From assembly GCA_963666805.2 (NCBI GenBank), contig CAXXWR010000007.1, positions 434,001-498,000 of the forward strand: a stretch of 64,000 nt of DNA, read 5' to 3'. The position numbers and the translations under genes were made by a program. Shown here in pieces: positions 1 through 7,666 of this stretch (its first letter is position 1; each line of letters starts with the position of its first letter). The notes below the pieces were generated by a model. It did not search any database, had not been told where the DNA came from, and saw only the letters and a list, made by a program, of their open reading frames with translations. Source of the DNA: Fusibacter sp963666805 (lineage in GTDB: Bacteria; Bacillota; Clostridia; Peptostreptococcales; Acidaminobacteraceae).

Positions 1-2
1 AA

Positions 3-932
3 CCTGCGAAAGCATCAGAAAAGATTGAATCTCAGGGGAAGGTTATTAAATCAAAAGTAGATGATATGCTACTTCAAGTGAAAATGAATGTCCATGATAA
101 AATGCCGATTGGCATTATTACAGATTCCATTGCTGATTTATCAGTAGAGATGAAAAAGAGCCTAATCGTCCATCATATTCCCTTAAATATTCTTCTCAAT
201 GGCAATACCTATACTGACCGCTTAACACTGAACAACAACCGCTTATTTCAAATTATTGACCAAGAGAAAGCGATTGCTACAACTTCACAGCCCAGTGATA
301 CTCGGATTGAGAAACAATTAAGATATATGTTAGACCATTTTGAAAATGTCATTGGCCTTTTTGTTTCATCGGAAATGAGTGGCATTTATCAAAAAGTCTC
401 ACGAGTTGCTAGCGACATTGATCATCAGCGCCTCACTATCATTGACACAAAGACTAATTCTGTCACTGAAGGATTAATGGTCCATACCGCTTTCAAAATG
501 ATTAAAGCGGGAGAAACTTATCAAAACATCATCAAACATCTCCAAGAAACCATTAACCAGTATAAAATATATGTAGAAATACCGGATCTTCATTATGCCA
601 CTTTAAGTGGTAGAGTCCCTAAAATAGTAGGAACACTTGCGTCATGGCTTAAAATTAAAGCCCTCATTACAATTGACCAAAACGGTAAGGGAGCCATTAT
701 GAAGGAACGTTCACTCATGCGTATGGTTGATACCCTTTCACACCGAAAAAACATTTCAAAATATGCTGTTATTTACACGGGGATCTTAGACGATTTTTCC
801 GAAGAAATTAGCCTCATTCAAGAGAAAATGGGAAAACCACCCGTTTTTATCAATGAAGTTTCAGGTGTTATTTCAGCATTCATTGGCAAAGGAGCCTTAT
901 CTATTGGCATCTTAGAAGAGTCCGTAGATTGA
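3..932 (+). CDS. DegV family fatty-acid-binding protein, C-terminal part (gene cut by left edge)
   Basis: DegV (EDD-fold) proteins bind a fatty acid; some deliver fatty acids to a kinase for phospholipid synthesis. The signature ITDSIADL begins the DegV domain, and the domain is complete to the stop. The reading frame stays open through base 3, so the ATG at 66 is probably internal. The extra upstream residues (charged, ending KSKVDDMLLQVKM) look like the linker joining a DhaK/DAK2-type kinase domain to DegV in fused Firmicute proteins, but that front domain lies outside the window, so the fusion is inference. A hairpin followed by T's lies directly after the stop. A second, stand-alone DegV is at 23233-24084. 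Confidence 0.85.
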   Translation, partial: PAKASEKIESQGKVIKSKVDDMLLQVKMNVHDKMPIGIITDSIADLSVEMKKSLIVHHIPLNILLNGNTYTDRLTLNNNRLFQIIDQEKAIATTSQPSDTRIEKQLRYMLDHFENVIGLFVSSEMSGIYQKVSRVASDIDHQRLTIIDTKTNSVTEGLMVHTAFKMIKAGETYQNIIKHLQETINQYKIYVEIPDLHYATLSGRVPKIVGTLASWLKIKALITIDQNGKGAIMKERSLMRMVDTLSHRKNISKYAVIYTGILDDFSEEISLIQEKMGKPPVFINEVSGVISAFIGKGALSIGILEESVD

Positions 933-939
933 CCCACTT

Positions 940-971
940 GACTCTTATCTACGTGATGAGAGTCTTTGTTT
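940..971 (+). terminator. Terminator or attenuator between degV-like gene and DUF1295 gene
   Basis: GACTCTTATC at 940-949 pairs with GATGAGAGTC at 955-964 (10 pairs, one G-T), followed by TTTGTTT. It ends four bases before the ribosome site of the next gene, and I see no promoter between it and that gene, so it may set readthrough into the DUF1295 gene. Confidence 0.65.
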
Positions 972-986
972 ACAAAGGAGGTTAAA

Positions 987-1748
987 ATGACTTACCTTGT
1001 TGTCATTATGTTTTTATGGTTTTCATTTACTTTATTGTTTTTGCTGGCTCAGTACTGGCACAATAATTCAATCGTAGATCTTGCTTGGGGTCCAGGATTT
1101 GTACTCAGTATTTGGGTTGCCTTTTTCTATAGCCACTCATTACCCCTTGTATTGCCCATTATCATTTCCATTTGGGGCATTCGACTTTTTATTCACTTGG
1201 CAGATAGAAATATAGGAAAGCCCGAAGATTACCGCTATCAAGATATGCGTAAACGCTGGGGAGATCATCCCTATATTAATGCCTATTTCAAAGTTTTTAT
1301 GCTTCAACCTTTTCTTTTATTTTGGATTTTATTCGCAAGTTTGTCGGCAAATAAGACATTAAAAAGCCCATTACTCTTAGTCATTGGTCTTTTGATCTTT
1401 GCCTTTGGCATTACATTTGAAGCGGTTGGCGATTATCAACTAAAAAAATTCGTTAAGCACAAACAAAAAGGTCAAGTGATGACCTCTGGCTTATGGGCCT
1501 ATACACGTCATCCCAACTATTTTGGTGAAGCTACCCTTTGGTGGGGCATCTTTAGTGTTGCTATTGCCTATGGTGCACCTTTATGGACCTTTTTTTCACC
1601 CCTTCTGATTAGTCTTCTCGTAAGATTTGTCTCTGGCGTGCCACTCCTTGAAAAACGGTATAAATCATCTACCGCCTTTCAAGCTTATGCCAAAAAAACG
1701 CCTATCTTTTTTCCCAATCCCTTTATCAAAAAAAGCGAATTTTCGTGA
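987..1748 (+). CDS. DUF1295 (steroid 5-alpha-reductase-like) integral membrane protein
   Basis: A membrane protein of 253 residues with about seven hydrophobic segments. The C-terminal third carries GLWAYTRHPNYFGEATLWWG, the hallmark of the DUF1295/isoprenylcysteine methyltransferase-like/steroid 5-alpha-reductase C-terminal fold, which in relatives binds NADPH or S-adenosylmethionine. The substrate is unknown. The start was placed at 987 because AAAGGAGG at 975-982 sits seven bases ahead of it; an upstream TTG at 966 would put the ribosome site inside the gene. It follows the DegV gene across a hairpin and is convergent with the DUF1292 gene. Confidence 0.8.
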   Translation: MTYLVVIMFLWFSFTLLFLLAQYWHNNSIVDLAWGPGFVLSIWVAFFYSHSLPLVLPIIISIWGIRLFIHLADRNIGKPEDYRYQDMRKRWGDHPYINAYFKVFMLQPFLLFWILFASLSANKTLKSPLLLVIGLLIFAFGITFEAVGDYQLKKFVKHKQKGQVMTSGLWAYTRHPNYFGEATLWWGIFSVAIAYGAPLWTFFSPLLISLLVRFVSGVPLLEKRYKSSTAFQAYAKKTPIFFPNPFIKKSEFS

Positions 1749-1790
1749 TTACGGTCGAAGGGTCTTAATCTCAATACTTCATACAACATA

Positions 1791-1825
1791 AAAAAACGCC
1801 CAATCCTAAAGATTGGGCGTTTTAT
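1791..1825. terminator. Bidirectional intrinsic terminator
   Basis: AAAACGCCCAATC (1793-1805) pairs perfectly with GATTGGGCGTTTT (1811-1823), with A's on one side and T's on the other. It separates the convergent DUF1295 and DUF1292 genes and can serve both. Confidence 0.9.
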
Positions 1826-1859
1826 TTGATACGCGCTTAATTTTAATAGGTGCTTAAGA

Positions 1860-2336
1860 TTATGCTTCTGTTTCTTCATCCATATCTTCATCAGCCTCAA
1901 GTGCAAGTTCTTGTTGAAGCTCAACAAACTTCTGGGCAGCACCCTCGTATTCGTCTTCATCTTCAATATTGAAAATATCAATAGTATTATCTTGATGATT
2001 TTCAAAACGATACAGCAAAACATGATCTTCTACTGGATGAAGCAAAGCTATATATGACTTTTCATTGTACATATAAATATCAACAATAGGACATTTAATC
2101 TCTTTGCCGTCTTCAAGTTCTAAAGTGACATAGTCATGATGATGGTGTTCATGGTCGTGGTCATGGTCGTGACCACAATCACATCCTTGGTCATCTCCAC
2201 AAGTACAAGCATGATCATCATCCCCACAAGCACATTCTTGGTCATGGTCGTGATGTTGATCTCCACTATGATGGTTTCCGCAGCCACAGCCGTGATCGTC
2301 GTGGTCAAAATAAGGCAAAAATTCTCTTTTTATCAT
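1860..2336 (-). CDS. DUF1292 protein with a His/Cys/Asp-rich metal-binding-like N-terminus
   Basis: 158 residues. The C-terminal half (about 70-158, from DYVTLELEDGKEIKCPIVDI onward, with an acidic tail) matches the small DUF1292 (YrzB-like) family, normally about 90-100 residues with no known activity. Residues 10-69 are an addition of clustered H, D, C and G: CGCG, CACG, CTCG, CDCG and a DHDHDHEHHHH run, typical of sequences that hold Zn, Ni, Cu or Co. No signal peptide is seen, so it should be cytosolic. The ATG has a GGGAAAGGAAAAG ribosome site. The gene stands alone between terminators. A role in metal storage or sensing is inference. Confidence 0.75.
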   Translation of the reverse strand: MIKREFLPYFDHDDHGCGCGNHHSGDQHHDHDQECACGDDDHACTCGDDQGCDCGHDHDHDHEHHHHDYVTLELEDGKEIKCPIVDIYMYNEKSYIALLHPVEDHVLLYRFENHQDNTIDIFNIEDEDEYEGAAQKFVELQQELALEADEDMDEETEA

Positions 2337-2423
2337 TCTATTCTTTTCCTTTCCCTTTTATGGCATCTTCTTATATCTTTTTCTAATATATTGATGCCTA
2401 CATTATACACAATTCAAGATTGA

Positions 2424-2460
2424 AAAAAAAGTGCTAAACACGTTTGTTTAGCACTTTTTA
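2424..2460 (-). terminator. Terminator of the repeat lipoprotein gene
   Basis: AAAAGTGCTAAACA and TGTTTAGCACTTTT arms form a long stem around 2427-2460. Read on the minus strand it is followed by eight T's, downstream of the gene ending at 2531. Confidence 0.85.
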
Positions 2461-2530
2461 TTATTTCTTTTATAAGACTCTGATTCATAGAGATATGATC
2501 ATTATTTCCGTCTTTGTTTAAATGCAATCA

Positions 2531-3607
2531 CTATTCAGCTAATGCTTTTTCGCCAGTAATTGTTGATGTTTCATCAACTGATGATGAATCCATCATTTCT
2601 TGTGTTGCATAGTATACATTACCGTCTACAGTTGCTTGAGTGCTTAAGTTGAAACCATTCGCTTCTACGTAAACATCACCTACAAAAGTACCACCTTGAA
2701 TTCTAAAGTTTTCACTTTTAACAACCATTTTTGGAGCAGTTAAAGTAAATTGTTCAGTAATATTATGATCAGCATCTTGAGTGTAAAGTGCTAATTTTCT
2801 GTAAATGTCTTTTGATTCATCATTTTTGTTATGGAATTGTCCATCTACTACAATTTCAGAATCAACAGTCACATCATTAAGTGTTGCTACAATCCATGTA
2901 CCTTCAGCAGATAATGCATTAACAACGCCATCAGCATCTGAAACGATTGAAGCTGTTGTTACAACATCTGCTTCGCCATCTGTTTCTGCTGCTACTTCTA
3001 AAGCTTTTACAGCTTTTTCGCCAGTAATTGTTGATGTTTCATCAACTGATGATGAATCCATCATTTCTTGTGTTGCATAATATACATTACCCTCTACAGT
3101 TGCTTGAGTGCTTAAGTTAAAACCATTCGCTTCTACGTAAACATCACCTACAAAAGTACCACCTTGAATTCTAAAGTTTTCACTTTTAACAACCATTTTT
3201 GGAGCAGTTAAAGTAAATTGTTCAGTAATATTATGATCAGCATCTTGAGTGTAAAGTGCTAATTTTCTGTAAATGTCTTTTGATTCATCATTTTTATCAT
3301 GAAATTGTCCATCTACTGTAATGTCAGAATCAACAGTTACATCATTAAGTGTTGCTACAATCCATGTACCTTCAGCAGATAATGCATTAACAACGCCATC
3401 AGCATCTGAAACGATTGAAGCTGTTGTTACAGCATCTGGTTCTTCATTGTTGTCTGCAGTTTGATCTGCGTTGTCTGTGTTATCTGTATTGTCAGATGCT
3501 GCCGCATTATCACCTGTGGCAGGTTCTTGGTTATCTGAATTTCCACACCCAGCAAATAATGCTAAAGTTAAAATCAATACTAATCCTAATGTTAGTAATT
3601 TCTTCAT
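2531..3607 (-). CDS. Lipoprotein with two near-identical 140-residue repeats
   Basis: A 358-residue exported protein: a signal peptide with lipobox LFAGC (Cys21), then an Asn/Asp/Thr-rich linker (about 22-58), then two tandem copies at residues 60-199 and 216-355. The copies differ at only about four residues (for example SDITVDG against SEIVVDG). Each copy contains segments such as IQGGTFVGDVYVEANGF, rich in beta-strand and reminiscent of polymer-forming (bactofilin-like) right-handed helices, but I cannot assign a family with certainty. The protein should be anchored on the outer face of the membrane. The ribosome site is AAAAGGAG. The second copy ends in the stop, so a single recent internal duplication explains the gene. 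Confidence 0.75.
   Translation of the reverse strand: MKKLLTLGLVLILTLALFAGCGNSDNQEPATGDNAAASDNTDNTDNADQTADNNEEPDAVTTASIVSDADGVVNALSAEGTWIVATLNDVTVDSDITVDGQFHDKNDESKDIYRKLALYTQDADHNITEQFTLTAPKMVVKSENFRIQGGTFVGDVYVEANGFNLSTQATVEGNVYYATQEMMDSSSVDETSTITGEKAVKALEVAAETDGEADVVTTASIVSDADGVVNALSAEGTWIVATLNDVTVDSEIVVDGQFHNKNDESKDIYRKLALYTQDADHNITEQFTLTAPKMVVKSENFRIQGGTFVGDVYVEANGFNLSTQATVDGNVYYATQEMMDSSSVDETSTITGEKALAE
2543..2962 (-). repeat. Second copy of 420-bp tandem duplication
   Basis: Encodes residues 216-355 of the lipoprotein. It is nearly identical at the DNA level to 3011-3430, with a period of 468 bp. Confidence 0.9.
3011..3430 (-). repeat. First copy of 420-bp tandem duplication
   Basis: Encodes residues 60-199 of the lipoprotein. 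It is separated from the other copy by 48 bp encoding a Glu/Ala-rich linker. Confidence 0.9.
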
Positions 3608-3650
3608 ATTACAATCTCCTTTTTGTCCTTATATATCTCTATAAATGTCA

Positions 3651-3704
3651 TGTTATTCGTAATAACACGAAGTTCATTTTAACATATGATAGACCAAAAT
3701 GAAA
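3651..3704 (-). promoter_or_regulatory. Promoter and possible operator of the repeat lipoprotein gene
   Basis: On the minus strand a TTTCAT (3699-3704), 17-bp spacer and TAAAAT (3676-3681) form a plausible sigma-A promoter. Just beyond the expected start point lies a perfect inverted repeat TGTTATT-CGT-AATAACA (3651-3667), a likely protein-binding site. The regulator is unknown. The remaining AT-rich stretch 3705-3943 shows nothing I can name. Confidence 0.5.
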
Positions 3705-3943
3705 CAGGATATTATACCTATATTTTATAACATTTTGATAACATTTAAACAATTAAATGCCTTAAAATCTACAATCTTCTCTAAAAAAATTAGAATTCAC
3801 TGTAATCACAACCCTTTTTCACTTTTTTATCGCAAGGTAATATACGTCATATTCATTATTTCTTTTTCTTAACAACTCTAAAGGCATGGTATTACTCGTC
3901 TTTTTATTACATTTTATATACAATTGCATAAAAACTCTTTTTC

Positions 3944-3971
3944 TTGTATTTTTTATAATTAGTGATATAAT
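3944..3971 (+). promoter_or_regulatory. Promoter of the amino acid ABC transporter operon
   Basis: TTGTAT (3944-3949), 16-bp spacer, TATAAT (3966-3971). The leader to the start codon at 4033 is about 55 bases and contains AGGGGGA as the ribosome site. Confidence 0.6.
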
Positions 3972-4032
3972 AGACAAATAATATTTTTTTGAAAAAATCG
4001 TTTAGCTAAAATGAATAAAAGGGGGACAAACG

Positions 4033-4842
4033 ATGAAAATTTTTAACAAACTATGGCTCGTTGCCTTATTAATTGCTGTGATGGTTTTAAGTGCAGCCTG
4101 TTCAACAGAAGCAGAATCAGAAACGTCAACACTTCCTAGTAAAATTGTAATTGCTGTCGATGATTCATATCCGCCTATGGAGTATCGTGACGAAAACAAT
4201 GACTTAGTTGGATTTGATATTGATTTCGCAAAGGCATTATCCGCTGAAACAGGGATTGAAATTGAGTTTCAATCGACTGCTTGGGATGGGATTTTTCAAG
4301 GTCTTAATTCAGAGAGATATGATGTTATCATTTCTTCAGTGAGTATGACAAATGACCGATTAGAGAATTTTGACTTTACACAACCTTACTTATCAAATGG
4401 TCAAGTAATTGTTGTCGCACCCGATAATGATACCATTAACGCGACTGATGACCTTGCAGGGTTAACAGTCGGCGTACAACTTTCTACAACTGCAGATGAA
4501 GCGGCTCAAAAACAAGCTGCTAAAACACCTTTCACTATTGAACAATATGATGACATTACCCAAACCTTTTCAGCAATGCAAGCCGGTCGTTTAGATGCGA
4601 TTGTCGTTGATGCAGCTGTTGCCATGGATTATGTCTCAAAAAATCCAGATCAGTATAAAATCACGACGGCTCAATTAACCAATGAACCCATTTCTATTTG
4701 TCTTAAAAAAGGCAATACTGAATTAAAGGATGTCCTTAATACTGCTATTGATACACTGAAAGCTGATGGTACTTTATCTCAAATTTCAAAAGATACGTTT
4801 GGTGAAGATTACACTTCAAATATTGACTCCGAATTATATTAG
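4033..4842 (+). CDS. Polar amino acid ABC transporter, substrate-binding lipoprotein
   Basis: 269 residues; signal peptide with lipobox LSAAC (lipidated Cys23), then a bacterial solute-binding family 3 domain (about 35-260). Visible features are DSYPPMEY and the NDLVGFDIDFAKALS segment, typical of the binding cleft of polar amino acid receptors. It captures an amino acid outside the cell and delivers it to the permease and ATPase encoded next. The specific amino acid cannot be read from the sequence. The hairpin after the gene probably makes the receptor more abundant than the membrane parts. Confidence 0.93.
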   Translation: MKIFNKLWLVALLIAVMVLSAACSTEAESETSTLPSKIVIAVDDSYPPMEYRDENNDLVGFDIDFAKALSAETGIEIEFQSTAWDGIFQGLNSERYDVIISSVSMTNDRLENFDFTQPYLSNGQVIVVAPDNDTINATDDLAGLTVGVQLSTTADEAAQKQAAKTPFTIEQYDDITQTFSAMQAGRLDAIVVDAAVAMDYVSKNPDQYKITTAQLTNEPISICLKKGNTELKDVLNTAIDTLKADGTLSQISKDTFGEDYTSNIDSELY

Positions 4843-4865
4843 ATTTCATAATTTGATGACACTTA

Positions 4866-4902
4866 TGTATAACGCTTATTTTCTAAGCGTTATACATTTT
4901 TT
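4866..4902 (+). terminator. Intra-operon terminator after the receptor gene
   Basis: TGTATAACGCTTA (4867-4879) pairs with TAAGCGTTATACA, followed by TTTTTT. Such leaky terminators between receptor and permease genes raise the receptor:transporter ratio. Confidence 0.85.
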
Positions 4903-4967
4903 CGCAGTCAAATATCAAAAATATCATTTGTAATTAAATTGAAGATAGGAAATTAGGAGGTTTTTTT

Positions 4968-5624
4968 ATGACAGCTTCACAGTGGTCAGCTTTTGGGGAT
5001 GGTACTATTCTTGTACTCGAACTCACCTTTATCGCCATCGTTGTTGGACTCATTTTAGGTCTACTACTCGCACTCTGTAAAATTTCTAAAAATAAAGTAC
5101 TCGGTGCTATCAGCTGGATTTATATATGGATATTTAGGGGGACACCACTCCTCATGCAAATCATGGTTGTTTTTTATGCTTTACCCATCATGAGTCAGAA
5201 TTTAATAGGCCATAGGATATTATTAACTGGGTTTCAATCGGCTGCCCTTGCTCTTAGTTTAAACTCTGGAGCCTATCTAGCTGAGATTATTCGGGGTGGT
5301 ATTGAATCTATTGACAAGGGACAAATGGAAGCCGCAAAGGCTCTGGGTATGACCTATGGACAAGCCATGAGAAAAATTATTATTCCGCAATCTTATAAAC
5401 GTCTAATGCCACCTATTGGCAATGAATTTATTATATTGATTAAAGATACATCATTAGTATCGGCTATTGGTCTTTCCGATTTACTCCGCAATGCCAAAAT
5501 TTTTACCAATGCCACTGGGCAATCTATTTACTACGCTTACGCAGCCATTATCTATTTGGCTCTAACCAGTCTTTTTACAATTATCTTCCAGATGATTGAA
5601 AAGCAACTGGGCAAATCAGAATAG
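4968..5624 (+). CDS. Polar amino acid ABC transporter permease (HisM/GlnP family)
   Basis: 218 residues with about five membrane segments. The cytoplasmic coupling (EAA) loop reads EAAKALGMTYGQAMRKIIIP, which contacts the ATPase. The N-terminal FGDGTILVLELTFIAIVVG is typical of His/Glu/Gln/Arg opine family permeases. The ribosome site AGGAGG precedes the ATG. The stop lies eleven bases before the ATPase start, so the two are co-translated. Only one permease is present, so it presumably acts as a homodimer. Confidence 0.93.
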   Translation: MTASQWSAFGDGTILVLELTFIAIVVGLILGLLLALCKISKNKVLGAISWIYIWIFRGTPLLMQIMVVFYALPIMSQNLIGHRILLTGFQSAALALSLNSGAYLAEIIRGGIESIDKGQMEAAKALGMTYGQAMRKIIIPQSYKRLMPPIGNEFIILIKDTSLVSAIGLSDLLRNAKIFTNATGQSIYYAYAAIIYLALTSLFTIIFQMIEKQLGKSE

Positions 5625-5634
5625 GAGTGAGAAA

Positions 5635-6399
5635 ATGAGTGAAATGATTAAACTTGAAGATATCAGAAAAAGCTTTGGAAGCTTAGAAGTGCTTAAAGGA
5701 ATCAATTTAAGTATTCATCAGGGTGAAGTCGTCTGTGTGCTCGGTCCTAGTGGATCTGGAAAGAGCACCATGTTAAGATGCCTTAATCAACTTGAACGTA
5801 TTTCTGATGGGCGTATTTTTATTGAAGGCGAATTAATGGATGAGCGAAAAAACGGTAAAGAGCAACTTAAAATCTCACCTCAAAAGGTTTCAAAACTTTG
5901 TTCGGAACTTGGAATGGTTTTCCAGCATTTTAATCTCTTCCCGCACATGACCGTTTTAGAAAATTTAACGATTGCACCAACAACTGTTAGAAAACAATCA
6001 ACTGAAGAAGTGCGACAATATGGTTTAGAACTTTTAGATAAAGTCGGACTTGCTGATAAAGCCCATGAATATCCTTCTAAACTCTCTGGAGGACAAAAAC
6101 AAAGAGTGGCTATCGCTCGTGCCATGGCAATGAAACCCAAAATTTTGCTTTTTGACGAACCCACTTCTGCCCTAGATCCAGAACTCGTCGGTGAAGTTTT
6201 AGAAGTTATGAAAAATTTAGCAAAAGAGGGGATGACCATGGTGGTTGTGACTCATGAAATGGGATTCGCCAAGGAAGTCGGTACACGTGTCATTTTTATG
6301 GATGATGGTAATATTGTTGAAGAATCAAATGACCCCAATGATTTTTTTGCTCATCCTAGAGAAGAACGTACCCAGTCTTTCCTAGAAAAAATTTTATAG
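5635..6399 (+). CDS. Polar amino acid ABC transporter ATPase (GlnQ-like)
   Basis: 254 residues. Walker A GPSGSGKST, signature LSGGQKQRVAIARA, Walker B ILLFDEPTSALDPE and the switch His in VVTHEMGF are all present, so it should be active. It powers import through the adjacent permease and receptor. An upstream in-frame ATG at 5596 overlaps the permease; AGGAG at 5623-5627 supports 5635 as the start. The operon ends at the hairpin at 6430-6472. Confidence 0.95.
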   Translation: MSEMIKLEDIRKSFGSLEVLKGINLSIHQGEVVCVLGPSGSGKSTMLRCLNQLERISDGRIFIEGELMDERKNGKEQLKISPQKVSKLCSELGMVFQHFNLFPHMTVLENLTIAPTTVRKQSTEEVRQYGLELLDKVGLADKAHEYPSKLSGGQKQRVAIARAMAMKPKILLFDEPTSALDPELVGEVLEVMKNLAKEGMTMVVVTHEMGFAKEVGTRVIFMDDGNIVEESNDPNDFFAHPREERTQSFLEKIL

Positions 6400-6429
6400 A
6401 AGCTTTTTTCTCGTCAAAACATATCAATT

Positions 6430-6472
6430 AAAGCTAGCATTGAAATCAACTTTTTCAATGCTAGCTTTTTTA
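6430..6472. terminator. Bidirectional terminator between amino acid ABC operon and yibE-like gene
   Basis: AAAGCTAGCATTGAAA pairs with TTTTCAATGCTAGCTTT, flanked by A's and T's. It serves the convergent transcripts; the minus-strand gene stops at its edge. Confidence 0.9.
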
Positions 6473-7666
6473 ATGGTCCTTTTGATGATTGGATTGAGTC
6501 AACTTATGGTTACCCGCATTGAGAATGAGTCCACCAATAAGTGCCGTTAAGGGTGCTACTAAAACCAATCCTGTGCTGCCAATTAAAGTTCTCATGACTT
6601 CTGCCATAACCATTTTTAAATTAATCATTCTGGTCAAACTGGTGTTTTTTACTTGAAACAACATCAACAAAGTTAAAAAACTCCCCGAATATGCCAACAA
6701 TAAGGTCGTCGACATCGTGCCTATGACATGCTTACCAACATTAATCCCCGATGCAATCAAAGTCGCTGTTTCAATATCGGGTTTCTTATCCTTCAGTTCA
6801 CCCATAGAGGCACATATATCCATAGCAATGTCCATCGCAGCGCCTGAAGCACCTAAAACAACTGCAGCAAAAAAAATTTCCTGAATATTGAGGTTAAAAT
6901 AGCCACTAATCACCAGTGTCTGTACATAAGCTTGTGTTAAACCATATAACTCTAATTTATGTCCAAAGAACAAAGTCAACAATAGAGTAATCAAGAGTCC
7001 AGCCAATGTTGAGAGGAATGCAGCCAATGCCTTGCGGGTCAATCCCGCTACCAAAAAAATAATGACTGCTGACAAAAGTGCTACCGTTAAAGCGGTTAAA
7101 GGCATCGGTGAGAGTCCTTTAAGAAGCCCCTTAATAAATACTTCCCATAGAATCCAGACACTTAAAATAAAAGACAAGATCGCTCGAACGCCCATCCAAC
7201 CTGAATAAATGAGTAAAACGGCTACAAAAAAGGCAATCATCATCAATAACCAGAATTCCCTATTGAGCTCCAGCGGTTTTACAGAGACTACTTTTCCCTC
7301 TTGTCTTTGAATCGCTAAAAGGCACTGGTCACCTTGGCGGTAAAGAATATCCATATCCACTTGTCCTAGAAGTGTGTTGTTGGCATCAAAAACTTGATCC
7401 TTATAGGCACCACTGGTCACTTTTACAGTCATACTCTGATGACCAATATGTGACAAATTTCCACTTATGACATCTGAATTGTCAACCGAAAGCACCTGCC
7501 CCTTAACTTCTAACGTTTCTGATGAAGACGCTGATAAAGTTTCAGTGTCTTTTGAATGTTGTGCTGAAAAAGGTACCGCAACTGTATAATACAGTGCGAT
7601 ACCTGTCATCACTATCCCAACTAAGAGCAGTGGTTTAATCAGTGATTTAATCTTTTTCATTAACAT
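6470..7666 (-). CDS. YibE/YibF family membrane protein
   Basis: 398 residues. An N-terminal membrane anchor (about 10-30) and an extracytoplasmic beta-rich segment (about 45-135) are followed by roughly seven membrane helices, with conserved GASGAAMDIAMDI and IASGINVGKHVIGTMSTTLL, both typical of YibE/F proteins. Its function is not established; the family has been discussed as possible transporters. The start codon touches the stop of the alkaline phosphatase gene (TAGATG), so the two genes form one translationally coupled unit. A second ATG six bases further is also possible as start. Confidence 0.8.
   Translation of the reverse strand: MLMKKIKSLIKPLLLVGIVMTGIALYYTVAVPFSAQHSKDTETLSASSSETLEVKGQVLSVDNSDVISGNLSHIGHQSMTVKVTSGAYKDQVFDANNTLLGQVDMDILYRQGDQCLLAIQRQEGKVVSVKPLELNREFWLLMMIAFFVAVLLIYSGWMGVRAILSFILSVWILWEVFIKGLLKGLSPMPLTALTVALLSAVIIFLVAGLTRKALAAFLSTLAGLLITLLLTLFFGHKLELYGLTQAYVQTLVISGYFNLNIQEIFFAAVVLGASGAAMDIAMDICASMGELKDKKPDIETATLIASGINVGKHVIGTMSTTLLLAYSGSFLTLLMLFQVKNTSLTRMINLKMVMAEVMRTLIGSTGLVLVAPLTALIGGLILNAGNHKLTQSNHQKDH

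Noticed and set aside
2120..2423. Met/Thr/Val-rich frames overlapping the His-rich gene on both strands
   Set aside because: They are shadows of the repetitive CAT/GAT/GGT codons of the DUF1292 gene, without ribosome sites or family similarity.
3705..3943. Extra gene or RNA in the AT-rich gap before the amino acid transporter
   Set aside because: No frame with a ribosome site, no convincing hairpin and no family match were found.
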